Shown: positions 34,285 to 43,488 of the stretch, piece by piece
How positions within the stretch are numbered: position 1 is the first letter of the stretch
How the letters are laid out: each line of letters begins with the position of its first letter
Assembly: GCA_009785215.1 (NCBI GenBank)
Contig: WQWU01000012.1
Location: 1 to 50,247, forward strand
Source of the DNA: Treponema sp.
Lineage (GTDB): Bacteria; Spirochaetota; Spirochaetia; Treponematales; Breznakiellaceae
DNA: 50,247 nt
Direction: 5' to 3'
The notes under the pieces: model-generated
Seen by the model: the letters and a program-made list of their open reading frames with translations, nothing else
Told to the model about the DNA's origin: nothing
Database searches by the model: none
Made by a program: the position numbers and the translations under genes

Positions 34285-35478
34285 ATGAGCAGTTTTTGGA
34301 ATGAACGTACTAAAAATCTTTCTCCGTATGTGGCTGGCGAACAGCCTAAGGACAGGCAGTTTATTAAACTTAACACAAATGAAAACCCGTATCCGCCGTC
34401 TCCAAAAGTTATCGAAGCTATTAAAAAAGCAGCCGATGAAAAACTCCGCTTATATCCTGATCCCGAATGTACACAGCTGCGTGAAGTTATTGCCGCCCGT
34501 TACGGCGTAAAAACAGAACAAGTTTTTGCAGGAAACGGTTCAGATGAAATCTTGGGTTTTGCATTTGGCGCTTTTTTTGAATCAAATACGCTTTGCTGTT
34601 TGCATTGCGAAGCGCAAAGTGCAGGGCAGTGTACAACAGACTGTTGTACAACAGATTGTTGTTCATCCTGCGCCGATTGCGGAGGTTCATTACGGCCTGC
34701 ACCCATTCTTTTCCCTGATATTACATACAGCTTTTATCCTGTATATGCAAAACTTTGGGATATACCATTTAAAACAATTCCATTACGTGATGATTTTACC
34801 ATCAATATAGAAGAATATAAAATTCAAAGCGGCGGTATAATCCTTCCTAATCCCAATGCTCCTACATCAATCGCTTTAACTGTAAATGAATTATTATCAC
34901 TCGCTTTATATCTTGAACCTTTAAATAAAGTTTTAATTATAGATGAAGCTTACATAACGTTTAGTACCGATAAAGATTCACAATCTATTATTCCATATAT
35001 CGATAAACATCCTAATCTTCTTGTTGTACATACGCTTTCTAAATCTGCATCTTTAGCTGGGCTTCGTATTGGTTTTGCTATCGGTAACGAAAAATTAATA
35101 GAAGCTCTTTGCCGTATTCGTGATTCGTTTAATTCATATACGCTTGATCGGCTTGCGTTAGCTGGAGCAACAGCTGCTGTTTCTGAAACGCAGTATTATA
35201 ATGATGTAAACGCTCGTGTAATCGTTACAAGAGAGAGGGTAATAAATGAACTGCGCACTCTTGGGTTTGAAATTTTACCATCATCGGCTAATTTTGTTTT
35301 TATCAAAGCGCCTAACATTAACGGAGCGGTTATTTTTAATAAATTACGTGAAAGAGGAATATTAGTAAGGCATTTTAATAAAGAAAGAATAACCGATTAT
35401 TTACGTGTAAGCATCGGCACAGAAGACGAAATGGATGCTTTTTTAAATGCCTGCAGAGAAATCACCCGAGTTTCTTGA
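34285..35478 (+). CDS. hisC: Histidinol-phosphate aminotransferase with Cys-rich insertion
   Basis: A 397-residue PLP enzyme of fold type I. LNTNENPYPPSPK, GNGSDEILGFAFGAF and LSKSASLAGLRIGFAIG (PLP Lys about 253) identify HisC. The ATG at 34285 is used because AGGAA lies before it and the protein starts MSSFWNERTK as usual; the longer frame would overlap hisA-I-E. Between GAFFESNT and PILFPDITYSFYPVYAKLW are about 37 extra residues with nine cysteines (LHCEAQSAGQC, TTDCCTTDCCSSCADCGG), encoded by palindromic DNA. Ordinary HisC has a short turn there. The rest is full length. Confidence 0.9.
   Translation: MSSFWNERTKNLSPYVAGEQPKDRQFIKLNTNENPYPPSPKVIEAIKKAADEKLRLYPDPECTQLREVIAARYGVKTEQVFAGNGSDEILGFAFGAFFESNTLCCLHCEAQSAGQCTTDCCTTDCCSSCADCGGSLRPAPILFPDITYSFYPVYAKLWDIPFKTIPLRDDFTINIEEYKIQSGGIILPNPNAPTSIALTVNELLSLALYLEPLNKVLIIDEAYITFSTDKDSQSIIPYIDKHPNLLVVHTLSKSASLAGLRIGFAIGNEKLIEALCRIRDSFNSYTLDRLALAGATAAVSETQYYNDVNARVIVTRERVINELRTLGFEILPSSANFVFIKAPNINGAVIFNKLRERGILVRHFNKERITDYLRVSIGTEDEMDAFLNACREITRVS
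34591..34703. repeat. Palindromic in-frame insertion in hisC
   Basis: It contains TGTACAACA-GAC-TGTTGTACA (34630-34650, 9-bp perfect arms), a second overlapping TGTTGTACAACA palindrome, and TTGCG-AAG-CGCAA (34605-34617). It codes the extra Cys-rich segment of HisC. Outer limits are judged from where normal HisC sequence stops and resumes. Confidence 0.65.
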
Positions 35479-35502
35479 AAATTAAATTATGTATAATTAG
35501 AG

Positions 35503-35547
35503 AACTTATAATAACTTCAGTTTTAAAAACTAAAGTTATTATAAGTT
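35503..35547. terminator. Bidirectional terminator between hisC and the chemoreceptor gene
   Basis: The outer arms AACTTATAATAACTT and AAGTTATTATAAGTT pair perfectly over 15 bp; one C/A mismatch follows, then AGTTTT/AAAACT around a 1-3 nt loop. The right side continues into T5. It lies between convergent gene ends, 25 bp after hisC. It is AT-rich but very long. Confidence 0.7.
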
Positions 35548-35557
35548 TTTGCGCCTA

Positions 35558-37411
35558 CTATTCAATTTTGAAATTTGCCACTTCCTTCATTAATAGTTCG
35601 ATGCCGTCACGGTTTTTAATACAAATTTCATTAACTTGGTGCACAGCAACATTTACCTGATCCGCTCCGCTTGCCATTTCGTTCATGCTCTGAGTTATTT
35701 CCTGTGTTACTTTTTCCAGGTTTTTGCTTTCATTTATAACTTCATTAGACCCCTGAAGCATTTCTTCCGAACCGGTTTTTACTTGTCTGGTTACTTCATT
35801 AACATTGCTGATACCTTCAAGTACCTGTTTTGAGCCTTCCCCTTGTTCTTCCATTGAGTTCAGGATGTTTTGTTCCTGTTCTGAAACAATTTTTACGCTG
35901 GAATCGATAGCTTCAAATCTTGCCAGAACGTTTTCGGTGGACTTGCTTATTTTATCAACTGACTCTTTCATCTTTTTAAGAACAGCGCCGATTGTTTTAG
36001 ATTGTCCGCCGGAATTCTCTGCAAGTTTACGTATTTCATCAGCTACAACGGCAAACCCCTTGCCGGCTTCGCCGGCGTGCGCAGCTTCGATAGCTGCATT
36101 CATGGAAAGCAAGTTAGTTTGGCTTGCAATATTCTGCATAACAGAATTGATTTCTAAAAGCCCTTCAGATTCCCGTGCTATTTCCTGAATATCAGAAACA
36201 ACTTCCTGAATACCCTGACGTCCTACTTCGGATGCTTCTTTTAGCTTATTTACATTAACAGTATTATTGCTGAGAGTTGCAGTAACAGATTGAATGTTGG
36301 CTATCATTTCTTCTATTGCGGAAGATGCCTGAGAAACATTTAAACTTTGATCTTCGATAAGGCCGTTTAATTTGTTTATATTTATTGTTACCTGTTCCAT
36401 AGTTGCATTTGTTTCTGTTACGCTGGCGCTTTGATTAATAACACGGCTTTTTATGCTTTGGACATTTGCAGTAATTTGATTAATAGAAGCGGCAGTTTCT
36501 GACATATTAGAAGAAAGATCTGTTCCTATACTGGATAAAAGATCCGCTTCGCTTTTAATACTAACTACCAATGCTTTAATTTTTCCTACAGTAGTATTTA
36601 TATGCTGTTTCATTTCTCCGATTTCATCGTAACTTTTAATTACAACCTGCTGAGTTAAATCTCCGTCTTCCAAATGGATAAGCATATCTATTACAGCTCT
36701 AATCGGTTTTAACAGAATAATTCTGCAGAAAAATACATTAATAAATATTGATATTAAAAGAATTATAACAGCCTGAATGGCAATCGTAATAATTTTAGAT
36801 GTTCTAAAACTTATAATATATTCATCGATAGATGCCATTTCTATTCCAATAAATAAAATACCGATAATTTCATTTGAATTAGGTGCAAATATTGGCCTGT
36901 ATTTGGCATAATAATCCTCTCCCAATATTACTGCAACGCCGATATAATCATTACCGGACATAATAGGATTATAGGCTGCGCTGCCTGATCCAAGTAATGT
37001 ATCAACCGCTCTGCTTCCTGAATTATCTACAATACTTGTAGTTATCCGGCGGAAGTCAGTGGATTGCCCAGAACCTTCACGCATAAAAATAGTTACATGT
37101 ACACCAAGATCTCTTGATATTCGATCTATTACAACATAATCATGTTTTAATGAATTTCCATGTTCATCTGTAAGAGAATTATTTCTTATTCTTATTTGTC
37201 CGTATTCATTCTTTAGGATATATTCAAGCGATGACATATCACCGTTTAATTTATTTCTACCCATAATAATTGCAGCTTCGTGGCTCGAGTTTTCTACGGA
37301 TTGAATGCTTATTACGGAAAGAACCAGTATAGCCAAGACTAATAATACTGCATAAATCCCGGAAAGTTTAAGTAATAAGCTTCTTTTTTTCATTTTAATT
37401 GAATTCTCCAT
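35558..37411 (-). CDS. Methyl-accepting chemotaxis protein
   Basis: A 617-residue chemoreceptor. TM1 is about residues 12-32. A periplasmic Cache-like sensor follows ([16 protein letters not shown], then [22 protein letters not shown]). TM2 is about 204-228, then HAMP ([19 protein letters not shown]), then the long MA signalling coiled coil with the conserved tip [18 protein letters not shown] and [16 protein letters not shown]. It should signal through CheW/CheA to the flagella. The ligand is unknown. The ATG has AGGGGA before it. It lies isolated between hisC and hisD, opposite in strand. No CheR-binding pentapeptide is seen at the C-terminus. Confidence 0.93.
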   Translation of the reverse strand: MENSIKMKKRSLLLKLSGIYAVLLVLAILVLSVISIQSVENSSHEAAIIMGRNKLNGDMSSLEYILKNEYGQIRIRNNSLTDEHGNSLKHDYVVIDRISRDLGVHVTIFMREGSGQSTDFRRITTSIVDNSGSRAVDTLLGSGSAAYNPIMSGNDYIGVAVILGEDYYAKYRPIFAPNSNEIIGILFIGIEMASIDEYIISFRTSKIITIAIQAVIILLISIFINVFFCRIILLKPIRAVIDMLIHLEDGDLTQQVVIKSYDEIGEMKQHINTTVGKIKALVVSIKSEADLLSSIGTDLSSNMSETAASINQITANVQSIKSRVINQSASVTETNATMEQVTININKLNGLIEDQSLNVSQASSAIEEMIANIQSVTATLSNNTVNVNKLKEASEVGRQGIQEVVSDIQEIARESEGLLEINSVMQNIASQTNLLSMNAAIEAAHAGEAGKGFAVVADEIRKLAENSGGQSKTIGAVLKKMKESVDKISKSTENVLARFEAIDSSVKIVSEQEQNILNSMEEQGEGSKQVLEGISNVNEVTRQVKTGSEEMLQGSNEVINESKNLEKVTQEITQSMNEMASGADQVNVAVHQVNEICIKNRDGIELLMKEVANFKIE

Positions 37412-37563
37412 AATATTCCCCTAGGTAATAATCATTGAAATTTATAATTATCTTAACATATAAAGAAAAGACATTCAATACCAATATGTTGCTCTTATCC
37501 TTATAAATAGTATAAAATCGTCGTATATAGCAATTTATTCTATATAATATGAGGGATAATCAA

Positions 37564-38910
37564 ATGAAGATAATAAATAGCGATGATTTTGATGTTTATT
37601 GGAAGAATCTCCCCGGGCAAACCAGCGATTCCAGGACAGAAAAGACCGTAAAAAGAATAATAGCTGATGTACGAAAAAACGGAGATGCAGCTGTCCGTAA
37701 ATATGCATCCAAATTTGATAAATCGTCTCCAATAAAACTGGAAGTGCCTTTTTCCGAAGCAAAAAAAGCGCTGGAACAGCTGCGTAAAAGTGATCCTTCC
37801 CTTGTAGATGCTCTGGAATTATCCGCAAAACACTTAAAAATATTCTCCCAAAAGCAAAAGGAACAATTTTCCGATTTTGAATTTGAGATGGATAGCGGTT
37901 TTGTAACAGGGCAGCGGATAATTCCGGTTCAGCGTGCAGCAGTTTATATCCCCGGCGGACGATTTCCTCTTTTTTCATCGGTTCTAATGTGTTTAATTCC
38001 TGCTTTTTGCGCCGCCGTTGATGAAGTAATACTTTCATCTCCGCCAATGACAGACGGTCTCCCCGATAAAAAAATCCTGGCTGCAGCAGCCATAGCTGTT
38101 ATTAGCTGCGGTGCGGCAGAAAAACAAATACGTATTTTTGCAATCGGCGGCGCACAGGCAATCGCCGCTCTTGCGATTGGAACTGAATCTGTTCCGCGTA
38201 TTGATGTTATAACGGGGCCTGGGAACAAGTATGTTGCCGCTGCAAAACGTATTCTTTTTGGTGAAGTTGGAATTGATTTTATTGCAGGGCCTTCTGATGT
38301 GCTTGTAATAACAGATGGAAAAGCAGATAACATGCAGCTTTCGGCAAATTTTGACGCGGCTGATTTTGCAGCGGCAGATATGATTGCTCAGGCGGAACAT
38401 GACCCTGATGCCCGTGCAAGAGCTTTAGTTCCAACCAGGGAATTTGCAGACGAAATCGCAGCGGCAATAGAACGCCGTTTGGCAGTATTACCTACGGCAA
38501 AAACAGCGCGGGCTTCGTTAGATGCAGGCGGCATTATTATTGTTTATAAAAACAAAGAAGAAGCTGTACGAATATCAAATATAATCGCGCCTGAACATCT
38601 TGAACTGCAAATATCAGATAATGACAGCTGGATACCTTTTTTAAAAAACTACGGCTCGCTTTTTATCGGAGTTTTATCTGCAGAAGTTCTAGGAGATTAT
38701 TCTGCCGGCGTAAACCATACGCTGCCGACAGAAACAAGCGCGCGTTTTACAGGCGGCCTGTCTGTGCGCCACTTTTTAAAAACTGTTACAACCTTGCGCT
38801 GTTCCAGCGGCGAAGGATATGAAAAAATACGTAACGCCGCGGAAATTATCGGCAGAATAGAAGGATTGGAAGGTCACGCTTTAAGCGCTGCCAGAAGAAA
38901 TATTAATTAA
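37564..38910 (+). CDS. hisD: Histidinol dehydrogenase
   Basis: A 448-residue NAD-dependent enzyme for the last two oxidations of histidine synthesis. GGRFPLFSSVLMCLIPA (short form of the PGG..YPS motif), GPGNKYVAAAKR, IDFIAGPSDVL, AQAEHDPDARA, APEHLEL and NHTLPT are all present, covering the zinc and catalytic positions. The start at 37564 is preferred over the ATG at 37549 because GAGGGAT lies between them in Shine-Dalgarno position. A TATAAT at 37543 is a likely -10. A few extra residues (DNMQLSANFDAADF) lie before the AADMIAQAEHD segment. It is separated from the other his genes by the chemoreceptor. Confidence 0.94.
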   Translation: MKIINSDDFDVYWKNLPGQTSDSRTEKTVKRIIADVRKNGDAAVRKYASKFDKSSPIKLEVPFSEAKKALEQLRKSDPSLVDALELSAKHLKIFSQKQKEQFSDFEFEMDSGFVTGQRIIPVQRAAVYIPGGRFPLFSSVLMCLIPAFCAAVDEVILSSPPMTDGLPDKKILAAAAIAVISCGAAEKQIRIFAIGGAQAIAALAIGTESVPRIDVITGPGNKYVAAAKRILFGEVGIDFIAGPSDVLVITDGKADNMQLSANFDAADFAAADMIAQAEHDPDARARALVPTREFADEIAAAIERRLAVLPTAKTARASLDAGGIIIVYKNKEEAVRISNIIAPEHLELQISDNDSWIPFLKNYGSLFIGVLSAEVLGDYSAGVNHTLPTETSARFTGGLSVRHFLKTVTTLRCSSGEGYEKIRNAAEIIGRIEGLEGHALSAARRNIN

Positions 38911-38937
38911 AAGAAAATAGATTAAAGGAGAGTTTCT

Positions 38938-40008
38938 ATGCAGAGAGTAGGCGTAGTTGGAATGGGAAATATCAGCAAAATCTATCTTGATAACCTAACA
39001 GGTATGTTTAAAGATAAAGTAAAATTAACAGCTGTTGGTTCAAGGACATTATCAAGAGCAGAAAAAGCAGCAGAAGATTATAATGTTACAGCTTTTAAAA
39101 CGTTAGATGAAATGTTAAGAAGCAAAGATATCGATATAATTTTAAATCTTACTCCGCCTAAGGCGCATCATGAAGTTGCACTTGCAGCTATAAGAGCGGG
39201 AAAACATGTTTATAACGAAAAACCAATTTGTACAAAACGCGAAGAAGCAATGGAATTGTTTGATGCAGCAGAAGAAATGGGAGTAAGAATAGGGGGAGCG
39301 CCCGATACATTTATGGGAGCCGGGCTTCAGACTTGCCGGAAATTAATCGATGACGGCTGGATAGGACAGCCGGTAGCCGCGACTGCTTTTATAATGAATC
39401 ATGGCCATGAACATTGGCATCCAGCGCCGCATTTTTTCTATAAAGACGGCGGCGGTCCTATGCTGGATCTGGGGCCGTATTATTTAACTGCGCTTGTAAA
39501 CCTTTTAGGTCCTGTAAAAAGAGTATGCGGAAGTGCAAAAATCAGTTTTGATACAAGAACGATAACAAATGAGCATTTGAACGGCGATATAATCGATGTA
39601 GAAATTCCTACACATATCGCAGGAATTCTGGATTTTAAAAACGGGGCGATAGCTACCATAATTACAAGTTTTGATGTTTATTCTCATACACTGCCGTTTA
39701 TAGAGATTTACGGCTCGGAAGGAACAATGCAGGTTCCCGATCCAAATACATTCGGCGGCCCTGTATTGGTTAAACGTTTCCGCGATGAAACATGGTCAGA
39801 AATACCTTTGTTAAAAAAATATGCAGAGAATTCACGCGGATTGGGAGTTGCAGAAATGGCAAGAGCAATTGAAGAAGACTGTCCGCACCGCGCTTCATTT
39901 GAGCTTACATATCATGTTTTGGATATTATGCACGGCATACATGATGCATCCAACAGCAGCAGATACTATAAAGTTAAAAGCAAATGTAAACGCCCGGAAG
40001 CATTATAA
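38938..40008 (+). CDS. Gfo/Idh/MocA-family oxidoreductase
   Basis: A 356-residue NAD(P)-dependent dehydrogenase. The N-terminal Rossmann motif is GVVGMGNISKIYLDNL; VYNEKPICTKREEA carries the EKP motif that positions the catalytic Lys; the C-terminal alpha/beta domain includes GGGPMLDLGPYYLTALVNLLGP. The family oxidises or isomerises sugars and cyclitols; the substrate is not assignable. AAGGAG precedes the ATG, 28 bp after hisD, so it is probably co-transcribed. It marks the right edge of the housekeeping region; the accessory module begins 97 bp downstream. Confidence 0.9.
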   Translation: MQRVGVVGMGNISKIYLDNLTGMFKDKVKLTAVGSRTLSRAEKAAEDYNVTAFKTLDEMLRSKDIDIILNLTPPKAHHEVALAAIRAGKHVYNEKPICTKREEAMELFDAAEEMGVRIGGAPDTFMGAGLQTCRKLIDDGWIGQPVAATAFIMNHGHEHWHPAPHFFYKDGGGPMLDLGPYYLTALVNLLGPVKRVCGSAKISFDTRTITNEHLNGDIIDVEIPTHIAGILDFKNGAIATIITSFDVYSHTLPFIEIYGSEGTMQVPDPNTFGGPVLVKRFRDETWSEIPLLKKYAENSRGLGVAEMARAIEEDCPHRASFELTYHVLDIMHGIHDASNSSRYYKVKSKCKRPEAL

Positions 40009-40069
40009 AGATTAAAAAGATAAAAGGTTCGCTGTTAAATAAGGCGCCGGTATTTTTATAATACTGATC

Positions 40070-40098
40070 TTGTTTAAATACGCAATGCGTATTATATT
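40070..40098 (+). promoter_or_regulatory. Promoter with spacer-embedded palindromic operator, copy 1
   Basis: TTGTTT, 17-bp spacer, TATATT. The 17-nt perfect palindrome AATACGCA-A-TGCGTATT spans 40077-40093, so it fills the spacer. The -10 ends 6 nt before the ATG at 40105 and there is no Shine-Dalgarno. Binding of a dimeric regulator here would block RNA polymerase or, if MerR-like, remodel the spacer. Confidence 0.75.
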
Positions 40099-40104
40099 TA
40101 TCCT

Positions 40105-43044
40105 ATGCCGGAACATATTAAAATTAAGGCTTTACGTGATAAAATAGCAGCTTCCAAAGCAAGTAAAGCGGCAATTGCTCCATTTATGGCTTCAGTTGAA
40201 TTTGATATGGGTAGGCAAAAACCTATCGGAATAAAAAATCTGTTTATTCATTGGTTAGAGAAGGGTAACAAATACTGGCTTAATCCAATGGATAAAACCG
40301 GCGGGGTTGGAGCGTTAGAAGAAATCTTGTTTAAATACCAGGGAGATATTAATGTTCTGCAGCCTTTTATTCAGCTTTTAACGCAATTAGCCGAAGCAGG
40401 TATTTCTCCAAGGGCATTTACTGAATATGTTTTACTACCTAGAATGCGGCAGGATTATAACTGGCGGAATTGGAAAGAAAATCATCTAGAAGCTTTACAG
40501 ATTATTGCAAAATTACTTATAACGGCAAAGGAACATCCGCCTTTTAATCATGAGCATATAGGGGTTGGCCGGACAAAACTTGCAAGAGATATAGTTCTTG
40601 TCAGGTATATAGGAAGACCATTAGCGTTATATCCCTTGGTTCAATTAAGTGACGAAGAAAAACTAAGACATTACGAAGAAATATGGCAGAAAATTTCCTT
40701 AAAAGATCCTTTGTGTCTTTACTTTATGAGAAATAATGCGCTTCAGTTTGTATATATTATGTCCGGAAAAATAGATCTTATTCAATTAGTTGCTATTGTT
40801 GAGCAGCTTCCAGAAATTGAACTAGCTTTTGAAGCTGTTGTAAACAATAAAAATATTAATTTAAAAAATATTAAAGCAATGAATCTTTATGATAGCGATA
40901 TTAACACAGCAATATTATCAAGAAAAAGCGCCGGTTATTACAGTCTTGATTTTGCCATAGAGATTAAAGCATTTTTTAATATTGTTAAAGCGCTTATAAA
41001 AAAATCTACGGGCGTATATCTTTGTGCTTTTTATGCAAAACTATTAAAAAAATACCTAAATCCTGTAATCGCCGAAATGATTTACAATCTGGTGTGTGTT
41101 ATAGAAGATAGCGGCGGTATGTATATATATAAATGGCATACAAACAAGCTTTTAGGTTTTTCTAAAACAAATATGCAGAAATATCTGCAATTTTTGAAAG
41201 ATCATAATGGATGCGATCCGTTATATCCCAGAGGGCAGCTGCTTTTCCGCGATGAAGATGCCGCAAAAGAGTCAATAGCTGCAGCAAAACTTGCAGAAGA
41301 ATTAGGTTTATGTGATACATTTCTTAAAAATAAAACAAATATTTCCTATAAAGATTTATTATTTGCATATATAAATAAATATCCAGACAATAGAGAGATA
41401 ATCGAAAAATTTCAGAATAATATGCTTTCCGGCACCGACCGTTTGTGGAATAAAGAATTTATAAAACAACTGGATATTTTAGGAAGCGAAAAAAGAAGCC
41501 TGCATGGTTTATTATTACGTTCTATTATTCGCGGCATAGGCAGCGGGTATTCTAGAGTGAGATCTTTTTGTTTTGAAGATGTTTTTAATAAATATGGAAT
41601 TGTAAATACATTGCCGGCTTTAAATGTTAGAACAGTATTTCAGATGCCAATTGTTCCGATAGGGCAAAGCACCTGCGAAAAAGATAAATTTGCACGTAAA
41701 CAAATTAACCTTATTAATATAGAAAAGGTATGGAATGCACTGTGTGAAACTGACCCATTAAATGCAGATTATACACTTTCTTTTATTGATAGCTGGATAG
41801 CTGAACTGACTGAACCTTTTGATAAAGCGTTTAAAAGAAAAATATCATGCGAAAAAGATCTGCAGAAAATGCAGCAAATACCGGATGATGATGAAATAAA
41901 AGAAAAGCTAAAAAAGGATATAACAAAACAAAATAAAATAATTAGTACGCTTATTAATAAGAAGAAGCATTATATTAAAATAATAAAGGAATTTAATTCT
42001 TTAAATGATTTGCAAAAATTTACAACAGCTCTTATACTTGCAGGAAGTAAAGATAATTCTACCGATGATATTTCTTATTATGCGGCAGCTTTGCTTCTTT
42101 ATAAATACAAACATTTAGAAAGTATTTCATCCAGAATGAACTTTCTAAAAGAAGATGTAAGTATAGATGTTATAAGTTATCAGCAGTTGTTATATCTTTT
42201 AAATCTTTTAGAAACCTTATTTATTGAATTACGCGAAGACAAAGAAATAATAGTTCTTTTAAAAACAGATACTGTTTTACAGGAAATACTGGAACCATAT
42301 ATCGTAACAAAAAAGAAAAAAATAACAATGGACGCACTGGACGCCGCTGCAAAAAAAATAACAAGTTTTGCATCACTATTGGCAGAGCGCGCAAAATGGC
42401 AGAGAATCCTTGTCAGCCTGGAAGAAAAAAATGAAAAATATTATCATAATATGGAAATATATACATCTAAAACATTTATGGATTCCTATTACGGCGATAT
42501 GGGAGGAATTTGCCTTTCTTCCTGGCCGTTTGAAATACTGCGCCCTGGTTTTTATATACAGAGGTTTGTAGATTTAACGGACAGACAGATTATTGGAATG
42601 TCTATAATAGGCTTTTCTAAAGGGGGTTTTAGCTGTTCCAAAACACGCGCAAATAAGTATATACATGTTTTTGGTTTTAATCCGCTTTTTTCTTTTATTA
42701 GAAATTTTACTGATGAACAGTTATTTAATTTATATTTACAATTCCGTTTAAACCTGGAAAAAATTGCATGGGAAACAAAACTGCCTGTTGTTCTTTCCGG
42801 GATAGATTCCAAAACCGGACTGATTTCTAACAATCTATACTTTGAGACTTTGATTAAAGTGTTTGAATCAAATATGCCATCTGCAATAAAAGTAAAAAAC
42901 GCAAAAGGTTTTTCTATGTATTATCACCCAAGGGAGTATCAAAGAGCGCTGCTAATAATTGATCCGCGTGGATGTGAGAATATTAAAGACCTTTCGGCAA
43001 TTCCTACTTTTATAGCACATAGACAATTGGCTATAATAAGTTAA
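40105..43044 (+). CDS. Large protein of unknown function (979 aa), accessory module
   Basis: I do not recognise this 979-residue protein. It has no signal peptide and no obvious membrane helix. The first ~570 residues look helical and repeat-like (many LxxLL and IxxL stretches). Residues about 575-640 are a charged Lys/Glu coiled coil. From about 790 the character changes to a compact alpha/beta domain (SYYGDMGGICLSSW, DRQIIGMSIIGFS, WETKLPVVLSGIDS), loosely reminiscent of a GNAT-like fold, though no catalytic motif can be defended. The operator-containing promoter ends 6 nt before ATG. Next is the 77-residue gene, after 30 bp. An alternative start is Met28. It probably works with the VWA-PP2C-kinase genes that share its operator. 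Confidence 0.6.
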   Translation: MPEHIKIKALRDKIAASKASKAAIAPFMASVEFDMGRQKPIGIKNLFIHWLEKGNKYWLNPMDKTGGVGALEEILFKYQGDINVLQPFIQLLTQLAEAGISPRAFTEYVLLPRMRQDYNWRNWKENHLEALQIIAKLLITAKEHPPFNHEHIGVGRTKLARDIVLVRYIGRPLALYPLVQLSDEEKLRHYEEIWQKISLKDPLCLYFMRNNALQFVYIMSGKIDLIQLVAIVEQLPEIELAFEAVVNNKNINLKNIKAMNLYDSDINTAILSRKSAGYYSLDFAIEIKAFFNIVKALIKKSTGVYLCAFYAKLLKKYLNPVIAEMIYNLVCVIEDSGGMYIYKWHTNKLLGFSKTNMQKYLQFLKDHNGCDPLYPRGQLLFRDEDAAKESIAAAKLAEELGLCDTFLKNKTNISYKDLLFAYINKYPDNREIIEKFQNNMLSGTDRLWNKEFIKQLDILGSEKRSLHGLLLRSIIRGIGSGYSRVRSFCFEDVFNKYGIVNTLPALNVRTVFQMPIVPIGQSTCEKDKFARKQINLINIEKVWNALCETDPLNADYTLSFIDSWIAELTEPFDKAFKRKISCEKDLQKMQQIPDDDEIKEKLKKDITKQNKIISTLINKKKHYIKIIKEFNSLNDLQKFTTALILAGSKDNSTDDISYYAAALLLYKYKHLESISSRMNFLKEDVSIDVISYQQLLYLLNLLETLFIELREDKEIIVLLKTDTVLQEILEPYIVTKKKKITMDALDAAAKKITSFASLLAERAKWQRILVSLEEKNEKYYHNMEIYTSKTFMDSYYGDMGGICLSSWPFEILRPGFYIQRFVDLTDRQIIGMSIIGFSKGGFSCSKTRANKYIHVFGFNPLFSFIRNFTDEQLFNLYLQFRLNLEKIAWETKLPVVLSGIDSKTGLISNNLYFETLIKVFESNMPSAIKVKNAKGFSMYYHPREYQRALLIIDPRGCENIKDLSAIPTFIAHRQLAIIS

Positions 43045-43074
43045 TATATTGATGTAATTTACAGGAGGGGGTAT

Positions 43075-43308
43075 ATGTCAAGATATGGTATCAGCGATTT
43101 CAAAGCATTTTCACAATATTACTTTAATTGTAGAGGAAAATTAGAATATGTAAGATTTAAATTTTCACATCATCTTGACCGCAGAGGCATTGAGGTTGAA
43201 CTTGATAATGATGAAAATTTTGAATTTGAGGATGCTTTAACTGACATAGTGGAATGGGCATTCAAGTTGGGAGTAGAATCTAAAGGTGGACTTATTTCCA
43301 ACATGTGA
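43075..43308 (+). CDS. Small acidic protein of unknown function (77 aa)
   Basis: A 77-residue protein with a very strong AGGAGGGGG Shine-Dalgarno about 6 nt before the ATG, 30 bp after the 979-residue gene. The sequence mixes aromatics (SQYYFN) with an acidic stretch (VELDNDENFEFEDALTDIVEW). No family recognised. The strong ribosome site and operon position argue it is real. It may be a partner or specificity factor of the large protein. Confidence 0.6.
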   Translation: MSRYGISDFKAFSQYYFNCRGKLEYVRFKFSHHLDRRGIEVELDNDENFEFEDALTDIVEWAFKLGVESKGGLISNM

Positions 43309-43407
43309 TGATTAGGTTTAATATCGAGGATTGGGTCGTAGATAGCATCGTAAGGAACGATACAAAAAGCGGATATTAGGTTGTAAAAGTACTTCAAAAT
43401 CATTATA

Positions 43408-43436
43408 TTGACAAAATACGCAATGCGTAATATAAT
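43408..43436 (+). promoter_or_regulatory. Promoter with spacer-embedded palindromic operator, copy 2
   Basis: A consensus TTGACA, 17-bp spacer, consensus TATAAT. The spacer contains AATACGCAATGCGTAAT: core TACGCA-A-TGCGTA is identical to copy 1, with one mismatch in the flanks. It is 53 bp upstream of the VWA gene, which has its own GAGAGG Shine-Dalgarno, so this transcript is leadered, unlike copy 1. Confidence 0.8.
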
Positions 43437-43488
43437 GCCGTTATAGCGTATAAATAGAATTAAACTACAAAAAAGAGAGGAAAAACAA

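Noticed and set aside
38320-38400. Extra residues in HisD as another palindromic insertion
   Set aside because: The DNA shows no convincing inverted repeat, and HisD varies in length near this loop.
40009-40069. Terminator after the Gfo/Idh gene
   Set aside because: GGCGCC is too short a stem; no convincing hairpin with a T run was found before the accessory promoter.
43346-43372. ATCGT-AAGGA-ACGAT hairpin after the 77-aa gene as a terminator
   Set aside because: Only five base pairs and no T tract; too weak to call.
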